Positions 35,054 through 43,686 of a DNA stretch of 64,000 nt are shown in pieces. A program made the position numbers and the translations under genes. Numbering within the stretch: position 1 is the first letter of the stretch; every line of letters starts with the position of its first letter. A model generated the notes under the pieces. It saw only the letters and a list, made by a program, of their open reading frames with translations, had not been told where the DNA came from and did no database searches. Location: the NCBI GenBank assembly GCA_038203525.1, contig JBBRDW010000004.1, positions 1-64,000 of the forward strand. Reading direction: 5' to 3'. Source of the stretch: Limnovirga sp038203525 (GTDB lineage Bacteria; Bacteroidota; Bacteroidia; Chitinophagales; Chitinophagaceae).

Positions 35054-36133
35054 CTATAAATATTTGGTGATAAAATCGTCAAGCACTGTTTTAAAAACAG
35101 GCTTTGAAAATGCCGGTAAATTAAAGGTGAAATCCTTTGCTTTGTTAATGTGAAACAAAAGATCATCGTTCTGGTTGCAGGTATAACACCAGCTTTGCTG
35201 CATAAGGTGTGGCGCCAGGTATTCCTGCTCGGTTTGCCCCGGGGTTGGTATTAGTATGGCTTTTTTCTGTAGTGAAAGTACCTCCATAATAGTTGTGTAA
35301 CCACAACGGCTGATAATGTACTCACTTTCTGCAAAGGCCTGCTGCAACTGCGTTGTATTCAAATGGTTTACCACTGTACAATTGGGTGTAAGGTTAATTT
35401 TTTCTTCGCTGCCAGGCTTGCCACGCAGGATAAGTATTTTACCAATAAGCTTGGGTACCAGCGAAAATATTTTATTTTCCAACAAAGTTCTTTGCGGCTC
35501 GGGGCCGGAAAGCAGGATTAGAAAACTGTATTTCTTTTCAGCGGTAATATTTTTTTCAAACCGGCATAAAGGACCAATGTAGTTTACGGGAATAACGGGC
35601 ATATTTAATGGGTGAGAAAGTATGCCGGCAATGTTGAAACTTTCTTTAAAATCCGGCACCCAACATGCAGAATAATGATTGATGTAGTTGTAATTTATCT
35701 TTTGTATTAGTTTTTCAAGCCAGGCAAAGGGAGCTTGTATATTTAACTGGTGCGTGATAAAAACGCAGGCAGTTTGTTTGCTCCAGAGGCCAAAACGATT
35801 ATCGGAAATTACCAGGTCTATTTTAAAATCTTTGATTGTATGCTGCAGCCATCGGTTTTCCCTGCGAATGCTTAACATGATTTTTGGGCTTTGCCACAAA
35901 ATTTTAAGTGGTAACCAGCGTTTAGAACCTGTGTATTGAATATTATATCCTTTAAGGCCAATGGTTTGAAGCCCGGGAAATTCATTTTGCAATAAAGCAA
36001 GCTGACCGCCAGAGGAAGCTATGATTACCTGGTGACCAGACGCAGTTAAAAATTTTATCAATGGTATACAACGGGTTGCGTGGCCAAGACCCCAGTCTAA
36101 GGGAGCAACAAGTATATTTTTTGGGGATGTCAA
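35054..36133 (-). CDS. Glycosyltransferase-like protein, GT28/MurG-related
   Basis: About 360 residues from a TTG at 36133 (LTSPKNILVAPLDWGLGHAT), since an open frame to ATG 36217 adds an unlikely tail overlapping the divergent lipoprotein gene. The N-terminal GLGHATRCIPLIKFLTASGH is the family's nucleotide-sugar fold start, with GHATR as in MurG/UGT-like proteins; the C-terminal domain has AESEYIISRCGYTTIMEVLS and PTPGQTEQEYLA. It resembles the 'glycosyltransferase family protein' group found in Bacteroidota; donor and acceptor are unknown. It is cytosolic or membrane-peripheral. Confidence 0.75.
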   Translation of the reverse strand: MTSPKNILVAPLDWGLGHATRCIPLIKFLTASGHQVIIASSGGQLALLQNEFPGLQTIGLKGYNIQYTGSKRWLPLKILWQSPKIMLSIRRENRWLQHTIKDFKIDLVISDNRFGLWSKQTACVFITHQLNIQAPFAWLEKLIQKINYNYINHYSACWVPDFKESFNIAGILSHPLNMPVIPVNYIGPLCRFEKNITAEKKYSFLILLSGPEPQRTLLENKIFSLVPKLIGKILILRGKPGSEEKINLTPNCTVVNHLNTTQLQQAFAESEYIISRCGYTTIMEVLSLQKKAILIPTPGQTEQEYLAPHLMQQSWCYTCNQNDDLLFHINKAKDFTFNLPAFSKPVFKTVLDDFITKYL

Positions 36134-36196
36134 TTTTTTGAAAATAAAATGAAAGTTGCCAAAGTGTAAAAAATAACTAATTTTAAATTTACTTTT

Positions 36197-36322
36197 ATGA
36201 AGCGTAATATAAACCAAACGATCATTTTTTTGTTATTATGTACGATGGTATTTGCATCCTGCGGCGTAAGCAGGCATAGTAGTGACGTTAATGTAGGAAA
36301 ATGCAAATGTCCGAAACTTTGA
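36197..36322 (+). CDS. Small lipoprotein, 41 residues
   Basis: ATG at 36197 opens MKRNINQTIIFLLLCTMVFA then SCGVSRHSSDVNVGKCKCPK and L. The first 20 residues are a lipoprotein signal with the lipobox FASC (Cys22), and the mature part is only 20 residues with a CKC motif. No family recognised, but the signal is convincing. It diverges from the glycosyltransferase start and is followed 48 bp later by another small gene. Confidence 0.7.
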   Translation: MKRNINQTIIFLLLCTMVFASCGVSRHSSDVNVGKCKCPKL

Positions 36323-36370
36323 AAAAAGGCATAATTCTTTAATTAAACAAATTGTAAATAAGACTTTGTT

Positions 36371-36619
36371 ATGGGCCCGCAAAACCGAGACCTGTTGGTA
36401 CTTACGAAAAAAAATACGATGAACCCAATTGAGCTGGAGCATGAAGTGGAGCTCATTGTAGAATTACTTTATCATGTTGAAAATGCTCAGGCATTCTGCA
36501 TTGCCAATGAAATAGTGGATTTAAACAGATATAAAATTATCACCAAAGCACACCTTATTCAAAAAATGATAAGGGAAAAGGAAATGAAGCCTTTTGTGTT
36601 TATTTGTAATAAAAATTAA
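36371..36619 (+). CDS. Hypothetical small protein
   Basis: Up to 82 residues; an internal ATG at 36419 (MNPIELEHEVELIVELLYHV) is an equally good start, giving 66. Predicted mainly helical, acidic at the N-terminus and basic towards the end (IQKMIREKEMKPFVFICNKN). No domain recognised. A perfect strong terminator follows at 36643, supporting a real transcription unit with the small lipoprotein upstream. Confidence 0.6.
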   Translation: MGPQNRDLLVLTKKNTMNPIELEHEVELIVELLYHVENAQAFCIANEIVDLNRYKIITKAHLIQKMIREKEMKPFVFICNKN

Positions 36620-36642
36620 GCTTATCTGAATAGGTTGATGTT

Positions 36643-36677
36643 AAAAGCTCCCTCATTTTAATGAGGGAGCTTTTTTA
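36643..36677 (+). terminator. Strong Rho-independent terminator
   Basis: AAAAGCTCCCTCATT / AATGAGGGAGCTTTT with a 3-4-nt loop and a T-run; the A-run upstream may also serve the opposite strand. Confidence 0.9.
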
Positions 36678-36748
36678 TAGCAACAATTCTAAGTTATTGG
36701 AATATGCCGTGCGTAATGGAGATGCCTATTGCCGCACAATGAACTTAA

Positions 36749-36790
36749 CCTGCAAACCTGCGATCTCCGCCTGGCGGGACAAACTACAGG
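36749..36790 (+). repeat. R repeat with nested GC-rich insert (copy D)
   Basis: On the minus strand: CCTGT, insert AGTTTGTCCCGCCAGGCGGA, then GATCGCAGGTTTGCAGG. Structure matches copies A-C, sequence more diverged. Confidence 0.45.
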
Positions 36791-36841
36791 TAAAATTGAA
36801 TTGCAATGTTGCAGCCTCGCTCACAAAAATTGAGCAATCTG

Positions 36842-39064
36842 TTATTTGATATTGTTGAGATAATTTGATAACGCATTTATTACACCCGCCATTAAACCAA
36901 TTTGCTCTTTAGCCTCTTTCCAGCTGCGCTGTTCTATGGCTTCGCGTATGCCGGGCATTGTTTTTACACCGTATCCAGTGTAAAAGCCGGGTGCATAAAT
37001 GGCGTGTTTATACCATGCCCTGCGCGGCAATCCATCCGGAAGCAACAATTGTTGTTCGGCTTTATAAAATGCTTCGTTGTAGGTATTCATGTCGCCGTGT
37101 GCTGCCCAGGATTTACTCCATTTTTCAGCTATGGCGTCTGTAGCATTTTGCAAATTGTGTAAAGCATTTTGAAGAGGGGAGAAGTCAATATAGGGCACTT
37201 CTTCTTTGGCAACGGGAGCAAGTAAATGCAATGCAGTATCGGTGGCAAGTGCGTAATTATTGGCTTTTATTATTTCATTTTCCGTTTGCGTGTTTTCGCG
37301 CATATCGTCTGTCGCTTTTATCAATTCGGTTGCATAACCATTTATGGTTTTGTACAGACTGCGAAAGTCGAAAGGCAAAGCATCAGCATCCGCCATCCGC
37401 AGTGCTGCATGGCCCGCAGTTTTTGAAAGTGCCACGCCATACTCAAAAGAAGGATCTTTAAAGCGGCGGTAATCGTCGTAAGAGTCGTAAATAGAATGAT
37501 ATTCGCCGCCACCATCCTCACCGCCAAAGCCAAGATTTAAGGCTGGAACGCCAAGGTGTTGAAGAAAAGAGGAAAAGTCTGAACCCGAGCCCAGTGCTTC
37601 AAGGTTCATATCATTTTTTGCCATGGCTGTTTTCTTGGCACTTACCGAAGATGCATTGATGATTTCATTTGCTTTTAACCGCTGAAGCACACTCACATTT
37701 GTTTGAGGGTCGTTTACATCTCTGGCAACTTCGGTCATAAATGTTTCCAGTGCATGGGAGCCGCCTGCACCCAAAAAGCCCCTTCCATTTCCATCGCTGT
37801 TTATATAGAGAACAGCTTTCTTCTGCAGTTCTTTTGCGTTATCCTCTGCCCATTCTGTAGAACCTATTAACCCAGGTTCTTCTCCATCCCATGCGCAGTA
37901 AACCATTGTTCGCTTGGGTTTCCAGCCGTTCCTCACCAACTCTCCAATGGATTTTGCTTCTTCAAGCAAGGCGGCCTGTCCGCTGATTGGATCGTTGGCG
38001 CCATTTACCCATGCATCGTGATGGTTACCGCGAATCACCCACTCGTCGGGGTATTGTGCGCCTTTAATCATTGCAATTACATCGTAACAGGAAACCATTT
38101 TCCAGTCAAATTTCATTTTTAAGTGAACAGTGGATTTACCTGGTCCTATATGGTAAGTAAAAGGCAAAGCCCCAGGCCATCCATCGGGTGCGACGGGCCC
38201 CTCAAGCATTGCCAGTAATGGCTGGGCATCATGATAACTTATGGGCAGTACAGGTATTTTTAAAAGGTTGGTGGCATCGTTATGGCTGGCAATGCGTTCT
38301 GCATTTTCTGTAGCACCTACGCCCGGTGTTAATGGATCGCCGGGGTAAATAACCATATCCATAATAGACCCACGCTGCACACCATATTCATTTTTGTAGG
38401 CGCCTTTTGGATAAACATCGCCCTGGTAATAACCGTCATCTTTAGGATCTGAGTAAATAATACATCCAATAGCGCCATGCTCCTGCGCAACTTTTGGTTT
38501 AATACCGCGCCAGCTTCTCCCATATTTTGCTATTACAATCTTGCCTTTTACGTCAACGCCCATTCTGTCGAGTACTTCGTAATCTGATGGCAGGCCATAA
38601 TTTACAAATATCAGTTGCCCGGTTGCGTCGCCATCGGCGCTCCATGCATTATAGGTGGGCAACTGATCTGCCTGGCCTGATGTGGCGTCTTCCTTTAATG
38701 CCGGCTCTTTCAGCAAAGCCTTATAAGTTGTGGAGCCTGTTATTTCTAATACCCTTATTTCAGGTGTTGGAAAAAGCACTTTATATTCCTGAATTTTAGC
38801 ATCAAAGCCATAACTTTTAAACCGGTTTAAAATATTTTCGGCCACGGCCTTACTGCCAGCAGATCCCAATGCATGGGGCTTTGAGGACAGGTCTTTAATG
38901 GTGCTGCCAATATTGGCAGCGTTAAGGTTTGCGTCAAACTTTTGCTCGAGCAGATATTGCCGGGCTGCCGACTGATCAGTAAACCCGGTAATGCTTTTTG
39001 TTTGCGCATTTACTAAAAAATTAGCAGCGCATAAAACTGTAATTGTAAAAAGAAATTTATTCAT
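36842..39064 (-). CDS. Glutamate carboxypeptidase II-like M28 metallopeptidase
   Basis: 740 residues with a signal peptide (MNKFLFTITVLCAANFLVNA). Domains run as an N-terminal segment, a PA domain (about 150-330), the M28 zinc peptidase and a TFR-dimer domain at the end. The di-zinc site motifs parallel human glutamate carboxypeptidase II: GNHHDAWVNGANDPISG, WDGEEPGLIGSTEW, NSDGNGRGFLG and GEYHSIYDSYD. The family trims C-terminal acidic residues from small peptides; the natural substrate here is not known. It is exported, probably to the periplasm or outer membrane. Confidence 0.93.
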   Translation of the reverse strand: MNKFLFTITVLCAANFLVNAQTKSITGFTDQSAARQYLLEQKFDANLNAANIGSTIKDLSSKPHALGSAGSKAVAENILNRFKSYGFDAKIQEYKVLFPTPEIRVLEITGSTTYKALLKEPALKEDATSGQADQLPTYNAWSADGDATGQLIFVNYGLPSDYEVLDRMGVDVKGKIVIAKYGRSWRGIKPKVAQEHGAIGCIIYSDPKDDGYYQGDVYPKGAYKNEYGVQRGSIMDMVIYPGDPLTPGVGATENAERIASHNDATNLLKIPVLPISYHDAQPLLAMLEGPVAPDGWPGALPFTYHIGPGKSTVHLKMKFDWKMVSCYDVIAMIKGAQYPDEWVIRGNHHDAWVNGANDPISGQAALLEEAKSIGELVRNGWKPKRTMVYCAWDGEEPGLIGSTEWAEDNAKELQKKAVLYINSDGNGRGFLGAGGSHALETFMTEVARDVNDPQTNVSVLQRLKANEIINASSVSAKKTAMAKNDMNLEALGSGSDFSSFLQHLGVPALNLGFGGEDGGGEYHSIYDSYDDYRRFKDPSFEYGVALSKTAGHAALRMADADALPFDFRSLYKTINGYATELIKATDDMRENTQTENEIIKANNYALATDTALHLLAPVAKEEVPYIDFSPLQNALHNLQNATDAIAEKWSKSWAAHGDMNTYNEAFYKAEQQLLLPDGLPRRAWYKHAIYAPGFYTGYGVKTMPGIREAIEQRSWKEAKEQIGLMAGVINALSNYLNNIK

Positions 39065-39150
39065 AACTGGTTTTCTTGTGCAATGAAGGTATTAAAAACA
39101 TTGCTCAGAATTCTTTTTTGTTGCCGGCTACGCGAAACGCGTAGTTCTTT

Positions 39151-39221
39151 GGGCAGCTTCGTTGTGTCACTCACTTGTACGGCTGTATATGAAGGGGCTT
39201 TTAACGTAGCGTAGATTGAAC
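39151..39221 (-). repeat. R repeat, copy 18 (type II core, extended arm, paired)
   Basis: GTTGTGTCACTCACTTGTAC at 39161-39180, then the extended arm GGGGCTTTTAACGTAGCGTA then GATTGAAC. It forms a head-to-head pair with copy 19. A small hairpin, CTACGCG / CGCGTAG, lies just upstream at 39128-39144. Confidence 0.75.
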
Positions 39222-39331
39222 AGGAATAATTAATATTTATTAGCTGTAAGCCTTTTGCTGTAAGCGTTTGGCCAAAGATTAAAACACCAAAAGCCCGCTG
39301 CCGGAAACCAGTTGCAGAAATTTGTTATAGT

Positions 39332-39390
39332 GCACAAGAGTGCGACGCAACCGGGCTTAACCGTAGCAATAATGCCGGGCTCAAAAAAAA
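39332..39390 (+). repeat. R repeat, copy 19 (type I core, paired)
   Basis: GCACAAGAGTGCGACGCAAC at 39332-39351, then AATGCCGGGCTCAAAAAAAA. The 150 bp between it and copy 18 holds no gene. Confidence 0.85.
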
Positions 39391-39491
39391 TACCTGAAAT
39401 AAACAGCACTACTTTATTATATTAAATGGAAAGATTAATCGCCTACTTGTTTTAATTTAGAAGGCTGAAAGCAACCACAACAAAACTTATT

Positions 39492-40025
39492 ATGAGGATT
39501 TTAATTGACATGGATGAAGTGATGGCAGACGCTATTCTGCGTTTTATAGAATGGTACGAAAGGGATTTTGGCATACACTACACCGAAGAACAGTTGCAGG
39601 GAACCAAGCTGCAGTATATTATTCCGCCTTCACATTGGCAAATTGTAAAAAAATACCCTCATACAAAAGGATTTTTTAAAGATCTCCCCCTTATTGCAGA
39701 CTGCCAGGCTGTTATAAAAGAACTGAATGATAAACATGAAGTTTATATTGCTTCTGCAGCCATGGAATTTAAGTATTCACTGGAAGAAAAATACGACTGG
39801 CTGGATGAACACTTCCCGTTTATTCACTGGAAGCGCAGAATATTTTGCGGTGATAAAAGCGTGCTTAAAGGAGATGTTTTAATTGATGATCACGAGTTTA
39901 ATTTATCTGTTTTTTCGGGCCGTGCCATTATGTTTACGGCTACCCACAACGCATTTGATACCAAGTACGAACGACTCGATAACTGGCTAGATGCAAGAAA
40001 ATTATTTGACCTGGATACACCATAA
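39492..40025 (+). CDS. 5'(3')-deoxyribonucleotidase-like HAD phosphatase
   Basis: 177 residues. The HAD nucleophile motif is DMDEVMAD (D7, D9) in MRILIDMDEVMADAILRF; the middle IASAAMEF and CGDKSVLKGDVLIDDHEFN supply motifs II-IV. It matches the NT5C/mdN family of cytosolic 5'(3')-deoxyribonucleotidases, which dephosphorylate dUMP and dTMP. It is 57 bp upstream of a secreted carboxypeptidase with its own signal peptide, so separate function is likely. Confidence 0.88.
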   Translation: MRILIDMDEVMADAILRFIEWYERDFGIHYTEEQLQGTKLQYIIPPSHWQIVKKYPHTKGFFKDLPLIADCQAVIKELNDKHEVYIASAAMEFKYSLEEKYDWLDEHFPFIHWKRRIFCGDKSVLKGDVLIDDHEFNLSVFSGRAIMFTATHNAFDTKYERLDNWLDARKLFDLDTP

Positions 40026-40081
40026 ATTTTAATCTTTACTATAATAGCCAACGTAATTATTTACAGTCAAAATAACCAATT

Positions 40082-41698
40082 ATGAAAAAGATGTTAAGTT
40101 TTCTAATCTGCATGCAGCTTGTAATTACAGGCCTGTTTGCGCAACAGCAAATATATTACCGTGTACAGGTATTTGCTGATGAAAAAGGCCTGCAAAAGTT
40201 GGCTTCATTAGGTGTTACCATCGATCATGGCGAATCTAAAAAGGGCAGTTATTTTGTTTCAGATTTTTCAGAAAATGAGCTGGGCATTATAAAACGCAGC
40301 GGTTTTGGTTATAAGGTTTTGATTAATGATGTGTCGGCTTATTATGTAGCGAGAAGCAACAATGAAGATACCGAAACGGCAGCTGGGGCTGCTGCTGGCT
40401 GCACCACTTACACAAAGCCGCTTAATTTTAGGTATGGCAGTATGGGTGGTTTTTATACTTATGCAGAAATGCTTTCCACATTAGATAAGATGGCTAGAAA
40501 ATACCCTAATCTTATTACCGTAAAGCAGGTTGTTTCCAGCACACTTACCACCACAGAGGGAAGACCGCTCTACTATGTAAAGATTTCTGACAATCCCAAT
40601 ACCGATGAGAATGAGCCAAAAATATTGTACACTGCATTGCATCATGCAAGGGAACCGGAATCGCTTTCGCAGCTTGTATTTTATATGTGGTATATTCTGG
40701 AGAATTACAGCACAAGCAGTTATGTAAAAAGCCTTGTTGATTCTACCGAAATGTTTTTTATACCCTGCGTAAATCCTGACGGCTACATATACAACCAAAC
40801 AACCAACCCAAATGGCGGCGGCCTTTGGCGTAAAAACCGGAGAAGCAACGGTGGTAATATTTATGGGGTAGACCTTAACAGAAATTATGGGTACAAATGG
40901 GGCTACGATAATGTTGGCTCGTCTAACATAACATCGAGCGACACGTACCGCGGACCGTCTGCCTTTTCGGAACCGGAAACACAAATGGTACGGGATTTTT
41001 GCAATGCGCACCCATTTTACTTTTCGCTTAACAACCACTCTTACAGCAATGTGCTAATTTATCCTTATGGTTATAAGGCAAATACTTATACCCCTGCACC
41101 TGACTCGCTGATCTTTAAAAATGATGCTGTTAGGCTGGCACAGTGCAACGGCTTTTTAACGGGAACGCCCAATCAAACCGTAGGCTATACCGCTAACGGC
41201 GTTTCAGACGACTGGATGTATGCCGAGCAAACAACCAAAGCAAAAATTTTTGCTTTAACGCCTGAAACAGGGTCTGCAACGGATGGTTTCTGGCCAAAAA
41301 AAAGCCGCATTGTGCCTATTTCGCAGGCTAATATGGATATGAACCTAACAGCAGCACAATATACAAAAGAGTCTGTTTTGCAGCCTGCTGCGGCAAGTGT
41401 TGCAGCTAGTACCGGTATCGTAAACGATCAGCTTATTATCACTGGTCTATCTAATGCGCCCAACCCCTGTAACAGTTTCACCTACATCAGTTACCGGGCT
41501 ACTAAAGCGTTGAATAGCAAGTTACTTCGCTTAGATATTTACAGCGCAGCAGGCACGTTGGTGCAATCTGTAAAATTAAATGCAGGCCAGTCAAGGATTT
41601 TGGTAAGTACATCCAATTTAAAAGCGGGCATTTACTATTATTCCATCAGCGATGGACAAAATAAATCAGCAATTGCAAAACTGGTTGTAGTAAAATAG
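40082..41698 (+). CDS. T9SS-exported M14 zinc carboxypeptidase
   Basis: 538 residues with a signal peptide (about 1-20). The M14 metallocarboxypeptidase core carries the zinc site in ALHHAREPES (HxxE) and the third ligand in LNNHSYSN, the substrate-carboxylate region VNPDGYIYN plus DLNRNYGYKW, and the catalytic glutamate in LTPETGSAT. The last about 85 residues (PNPCNSFTYISYRATKALNS, ending AIAKLVVVK) form a type A T9SS sorting domain, so the protein should be secreted or attached to the cell surface. It degrades peptides from the C-terminus. Confidence 0.94.
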   Translation: MKKMLSFLICMQLVITGLFAQQQIYYRVQVFADEKGLQKLASLGVTIDHGESKKGSYFVSDFSENELGIIKRSGFGYKVLINDVSAYYVARSNNEDTETAAGAAAGCTTYTKPLNFRYGSMGGFYTYAEMLSTLDKMARKYPNLITVKQVVSSTLTTTEGRPLYYVKISDNPNTDENEPKILYTALHHAREPESLSQLVFYMWYILENYSTSSYVKSLVDSTEMFFIPCVNPDGYIYNQTTNPNGGGLWRKNRRSNGGNIYGVDLNRNYGYKWGYDNVGSSNITSSDTYRGPSAFSEPETQMVRDFCNAHPFYFSLNNHSYSNVLIYPYGYKANTYTPAPDSLIFKNDAVRLAQCNGFLTGTPNQTVGYTANGVSDDWMYAEQTTKAKIFALTPETGSATDGFWPKKSRIVPISQANMDMNLTAAQYTKESVLQPAAASVAASTGIVNDQLIITGLSNAPNPCNSFTYISYRATKALNSKLLRLDIYSAAGTLVQSVKLNAGQSRILVSTSNLKAGIYYYSISDGQNKSAIAKLVVVK

Positions 41699-41717
41699 CC
41701 AGCAACCAATAAAATTG

Positions 41718-41754
41718 AAATCCCCGTGTGTTTTTAACCATGGGGATTTTTTTT
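41718..41754 (+). terminator. Terminator of the M14 gene
   Basis: AAATCCCC / GGGGATTT stem with a 15-nt loop and an eight-T tail, 20 bp after the stop. The T-run is shared with the start of the R copy behind it. Confidence 0.75.
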
Positions 41755-41845
41755 GGGCCGGGCAATATACTTTCATGGCATCGCCTCTTGCATCGCACTC
41801 TTGTACTTTGGGTAATCCTGTTGAGCTTTTATCAAAGCGTAGGGG
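41747..41845 (-). repeat. R repeat, copy 20 (type I core, extended arm)
   Basis: TTTTTTTTGGGCCGGGC end, TTCATGGCATCGCCTCTTGC then ATCGCACTCTTGTAC to 41806, extended arm TTGAGCTTTTATCAAAGCGT then AGGGG. It bounds the RHS island on the left. Confidence 0.85.
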
Positions 41846-41885
41846 CAACAAAAAATCCCCGGCATTACTACCAGCGATTTTAAGT

Positions 41886-42000
41886 GTCCAACATCGTCTC
41901 ACAGAGCGGATCATGCGTTCGTATTCAAAGAAAGATTAACCCACCAGAGAGAAGCAGTTTATTGCAGCGCATCGTCCGGTTAGGCGAGACGATGCTGGAC
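41886..42000. repeat. Long imperfect inverted repeat at the island edge
   Basis: GTCCAACATCGTCTCACAGA then GCGGATCATGCG (41886-41917) and CGCATCGTCCGGTTAGGCGA then GACGATGCTGGAC (41968-42000) are about 75% inverted repeats, with the outer 15 nearly perfect, enclosing 50 bp. No gene inside. It lies between the R copy and the RHS tip and is unlike R. Confidence 0.6.
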
Positions 42001-42090
42001 AGGAAAATCACGTTTTTTTAGATTTTTCCTTAATTTTAATGATAATAACTTTCTTTGAAATGGCTGATGGCTTTGAGTTGTAGCAAGTAG

Positions 42091-43005
42091 CATTACTATC
42101 CGTTCGGACTAACAATGAGCGGCATTTCTTCAAAGGCTTTATCGTTTGGTGGGGCTGAAAATAAATACAAGTTTAATAAAGGCAGTGAGCTACAAAACAA
42201 AGAGTTTTCCGATGGAAGCGGAATTGAACTATACGCAACAAATTTTAGAAGCCTTGACCCACAGTTAGGAAGGTGGTGGCAGATAGATAGCAAGCCGGAT
42301 TATGCTCAAAGTTTATATTGCGCAATGGGCAATAATCCTATTTTGTATAATGATCCTTTAGGAGATAGTTTACCACCGCCACCAAAACAATTTAATCCAC
42401 TTTCCCTTTTTTTGTATCAAGGCTATGCGAACATACAAGCTGCAAATGTTAGAACACAGTATAACAATGATGCAGCGAAACTTAGCCCATCTGATAAACA
42501 AGGCAGAGTAGATTTAAAAGAGAAAGCAAGAACAAATACGCCAGAGCCTTTTAAAACTGTTGTGGAAAAGGGAAGGCCAATTGCTGGTGAACAAGTAAAG
42601 GCCAATGACCCAAGTTTTAAAGGAAATGCGACAAAAACAAATGTAGAGGTTAATGATATAATGGCAACAACAGGAGCTTTGGGTAAAGCATTTGTTGTTG
42701 CCGGGGTGGTGCAATCAACAGTCACAATAGCCACTTCAGATAACCCTGCAAAAGAAGCTGTGACAGAGGGAGCAGGTTGGGCTGGTGCGATATATGGCGG
42801 TGGGCAATTAGCAACCGCATTTGCTCCAGCAGGGCCTTATGCAAGTTTTGCTAGCGGCATAATTGGTAGTACCGTTGGTTTTATTGCTGGCAAAAACGGC
42901 AGCGATGCAGTTATTAATGTCTTGCCTGCAATTAAGGAAGGGGTACAGCAATATAACCAATCATCCAAGGCGGAGGGTTGTTGGTGGTGTACCTTACCAC
43001 ATTAA
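42091..43005 (+). CDS. RHS C-terminal tip (tip 1), 5'-truncated
   Basis: The frame is open from 42091 and reads HYYPFGLTMSGISSKALSFG: the conserved stretch before the RHS core domain, here with nothing in front but a stop at 42088. The first usable ATG is 42115, giving 296 residues. The RHS core (FSDGSGIELYATNFRSLDPQ, LGRWWQIDSKPDYAQSLY, NNPILYNDPLGD) is followed by a variable C-terminus with a low-complexity glycine/alanine-rich segment (about 190-270) and the tail EGCWWCTLPH. It looks like a polymorphic-toxin tip separated from its RHS body. Confidence 0.8.
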   Translation, partial: HYYPFGLTMSGISSKALSFGGAENKYKFNKGSELQNKEFSDGSGIELYATNFRSLDPQLGRWWQIDSKPDYAQSLYCAMGNNPILYNDPLGDSLPPPPKQFNPLSLFLYQGYANIQAANVRTQYNNDAAKLSPSDKQGRVDLKEKARTNTPEPFKTVVEKGRPIAGEQVKANDPSFKGNATKTNVEVNDIMATTGALGKAFVVAGVVQSTVTIATSDNPAKEAVTEGAGWAGAIYGGGQLATAFAPAGPYASFASGIIGSTVGFIAGKNGSDAVINVLPAIKEGVQQYNQSSKAEGCWWCTLPH

Positions 43006-43028
43006 TAGATTTATAAATCATCTTTATT

Positions 43029-43349
43029 ATGAATAAAATAAAAACGTTTGAAGATTATGTAAAAGATGGGATACTTACAAATAATGAATTTGATATAACA
43101 GAAGTTACTAATCTTGAAAGTTTAAAATCAATTTATTTTATAAATGATGAATATATTGCAATTGAACAACTCATACGAACGAGAAATATTGAAGCAATAA
43201 AAGCATCACTGGGAAATCAATCTAATACAGGTGAATATTTGGAAATATTGAAATTTGAAGACCAAAATAAAAAAGGATATATTGTTACAGTATATGATAG
43301 CAACGCATTGGAACAAGACCCACAAGTAATTAAAGTTTATTCGTTTTAA
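43029..43349 (+). CDS. Putative immunity protein of RHS tip 1
   Basis: 106 residues, starting 23 bp after the tip and on the same strand, with a perfect terminator just after it. The sequence is acidic, without a signal peptide (MNKIKTFEDYVKDGILTNNE, then YDSNALEQDPQVIKVYSF at the end). No known family recognised. The immunity role is inferred purely from its place after a toxin tip and its size and charge. Confidence 0.6.
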   Translation: MNKIKTFEDYVKDGILTNNEFDITEVTNLESLKSIYFINDEYIAIEQLIRTRNIEAIKASLGNQSNTGEYLEILKFEDQNKKGYIVTVYDSNALEQDPQVIKVYSF

Positions 43350-43350
43350 A

Positions 43351-43376
43351 ACAAAGCCGCATCACTGCGGCTTTGT
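43351..43376 (+). terminator. Terminator of the tip 1/immunity unit
   Basis: Perfect 11-bp stem ACAAAGCCGCA / TGCGGCTTTGT, loop TCAC, directly after the immunity stop codon. Confidence 0.85.
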
Positions 43377-43428
43377 TAGATGTCACCTACATAGCCTTGT
43401 GTGTTGGACAGGGACATTGCGGTTCGAT

Positions 43429-43551
43429 GGTACTACTTTTAAATGAGAACCGTAATCTACGCTTCGATAAAAGCCTAACAGAATTACAGAATGTACAAGG
43501 GAGTGACACAAGAGGTGATGCCAAAAAAATACCAAAGCCGATACCAAAATA
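43429..43551 (+). repeat. R repeat, copy 21 (type II core, full extended form)
   Basis: Starts GCGGTTCG, ACTACTTTTAAATGAGAACC, GTAATCTACGCTTCGATAAA then AGCC and AGAATTACAGAATGTACAAG before the variant core GTACAAGGGAGTGACACAAG at 43493-43512 and a degenerate right end. Matches copy 22 in reverse for about 90 bp. Confidence 0.85.
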
Positions 43552-43686
43552 TTTCTGCTGAGTATGTTCTTTGATACGTTAAGAGGTCCTCTTATTTATC
43601 AATATATTTTGTTTCAAAACTTTTTAACGGGATCATATATATTTTGCATACTTATTCAGCATCCCGCCGTGAACTATAGATAGTTT

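Noticed and set aside
36661..36849. 62-residue plus-strand frame
   Set aside because: Begins inside a terminator and overlaps an R-like element; no family features.
38622..38635. R core inside the M28 peptidase gene
   Set aside because: Only GTTGCGTCGCCA matches, within an intact codon run, without spacer or right end.
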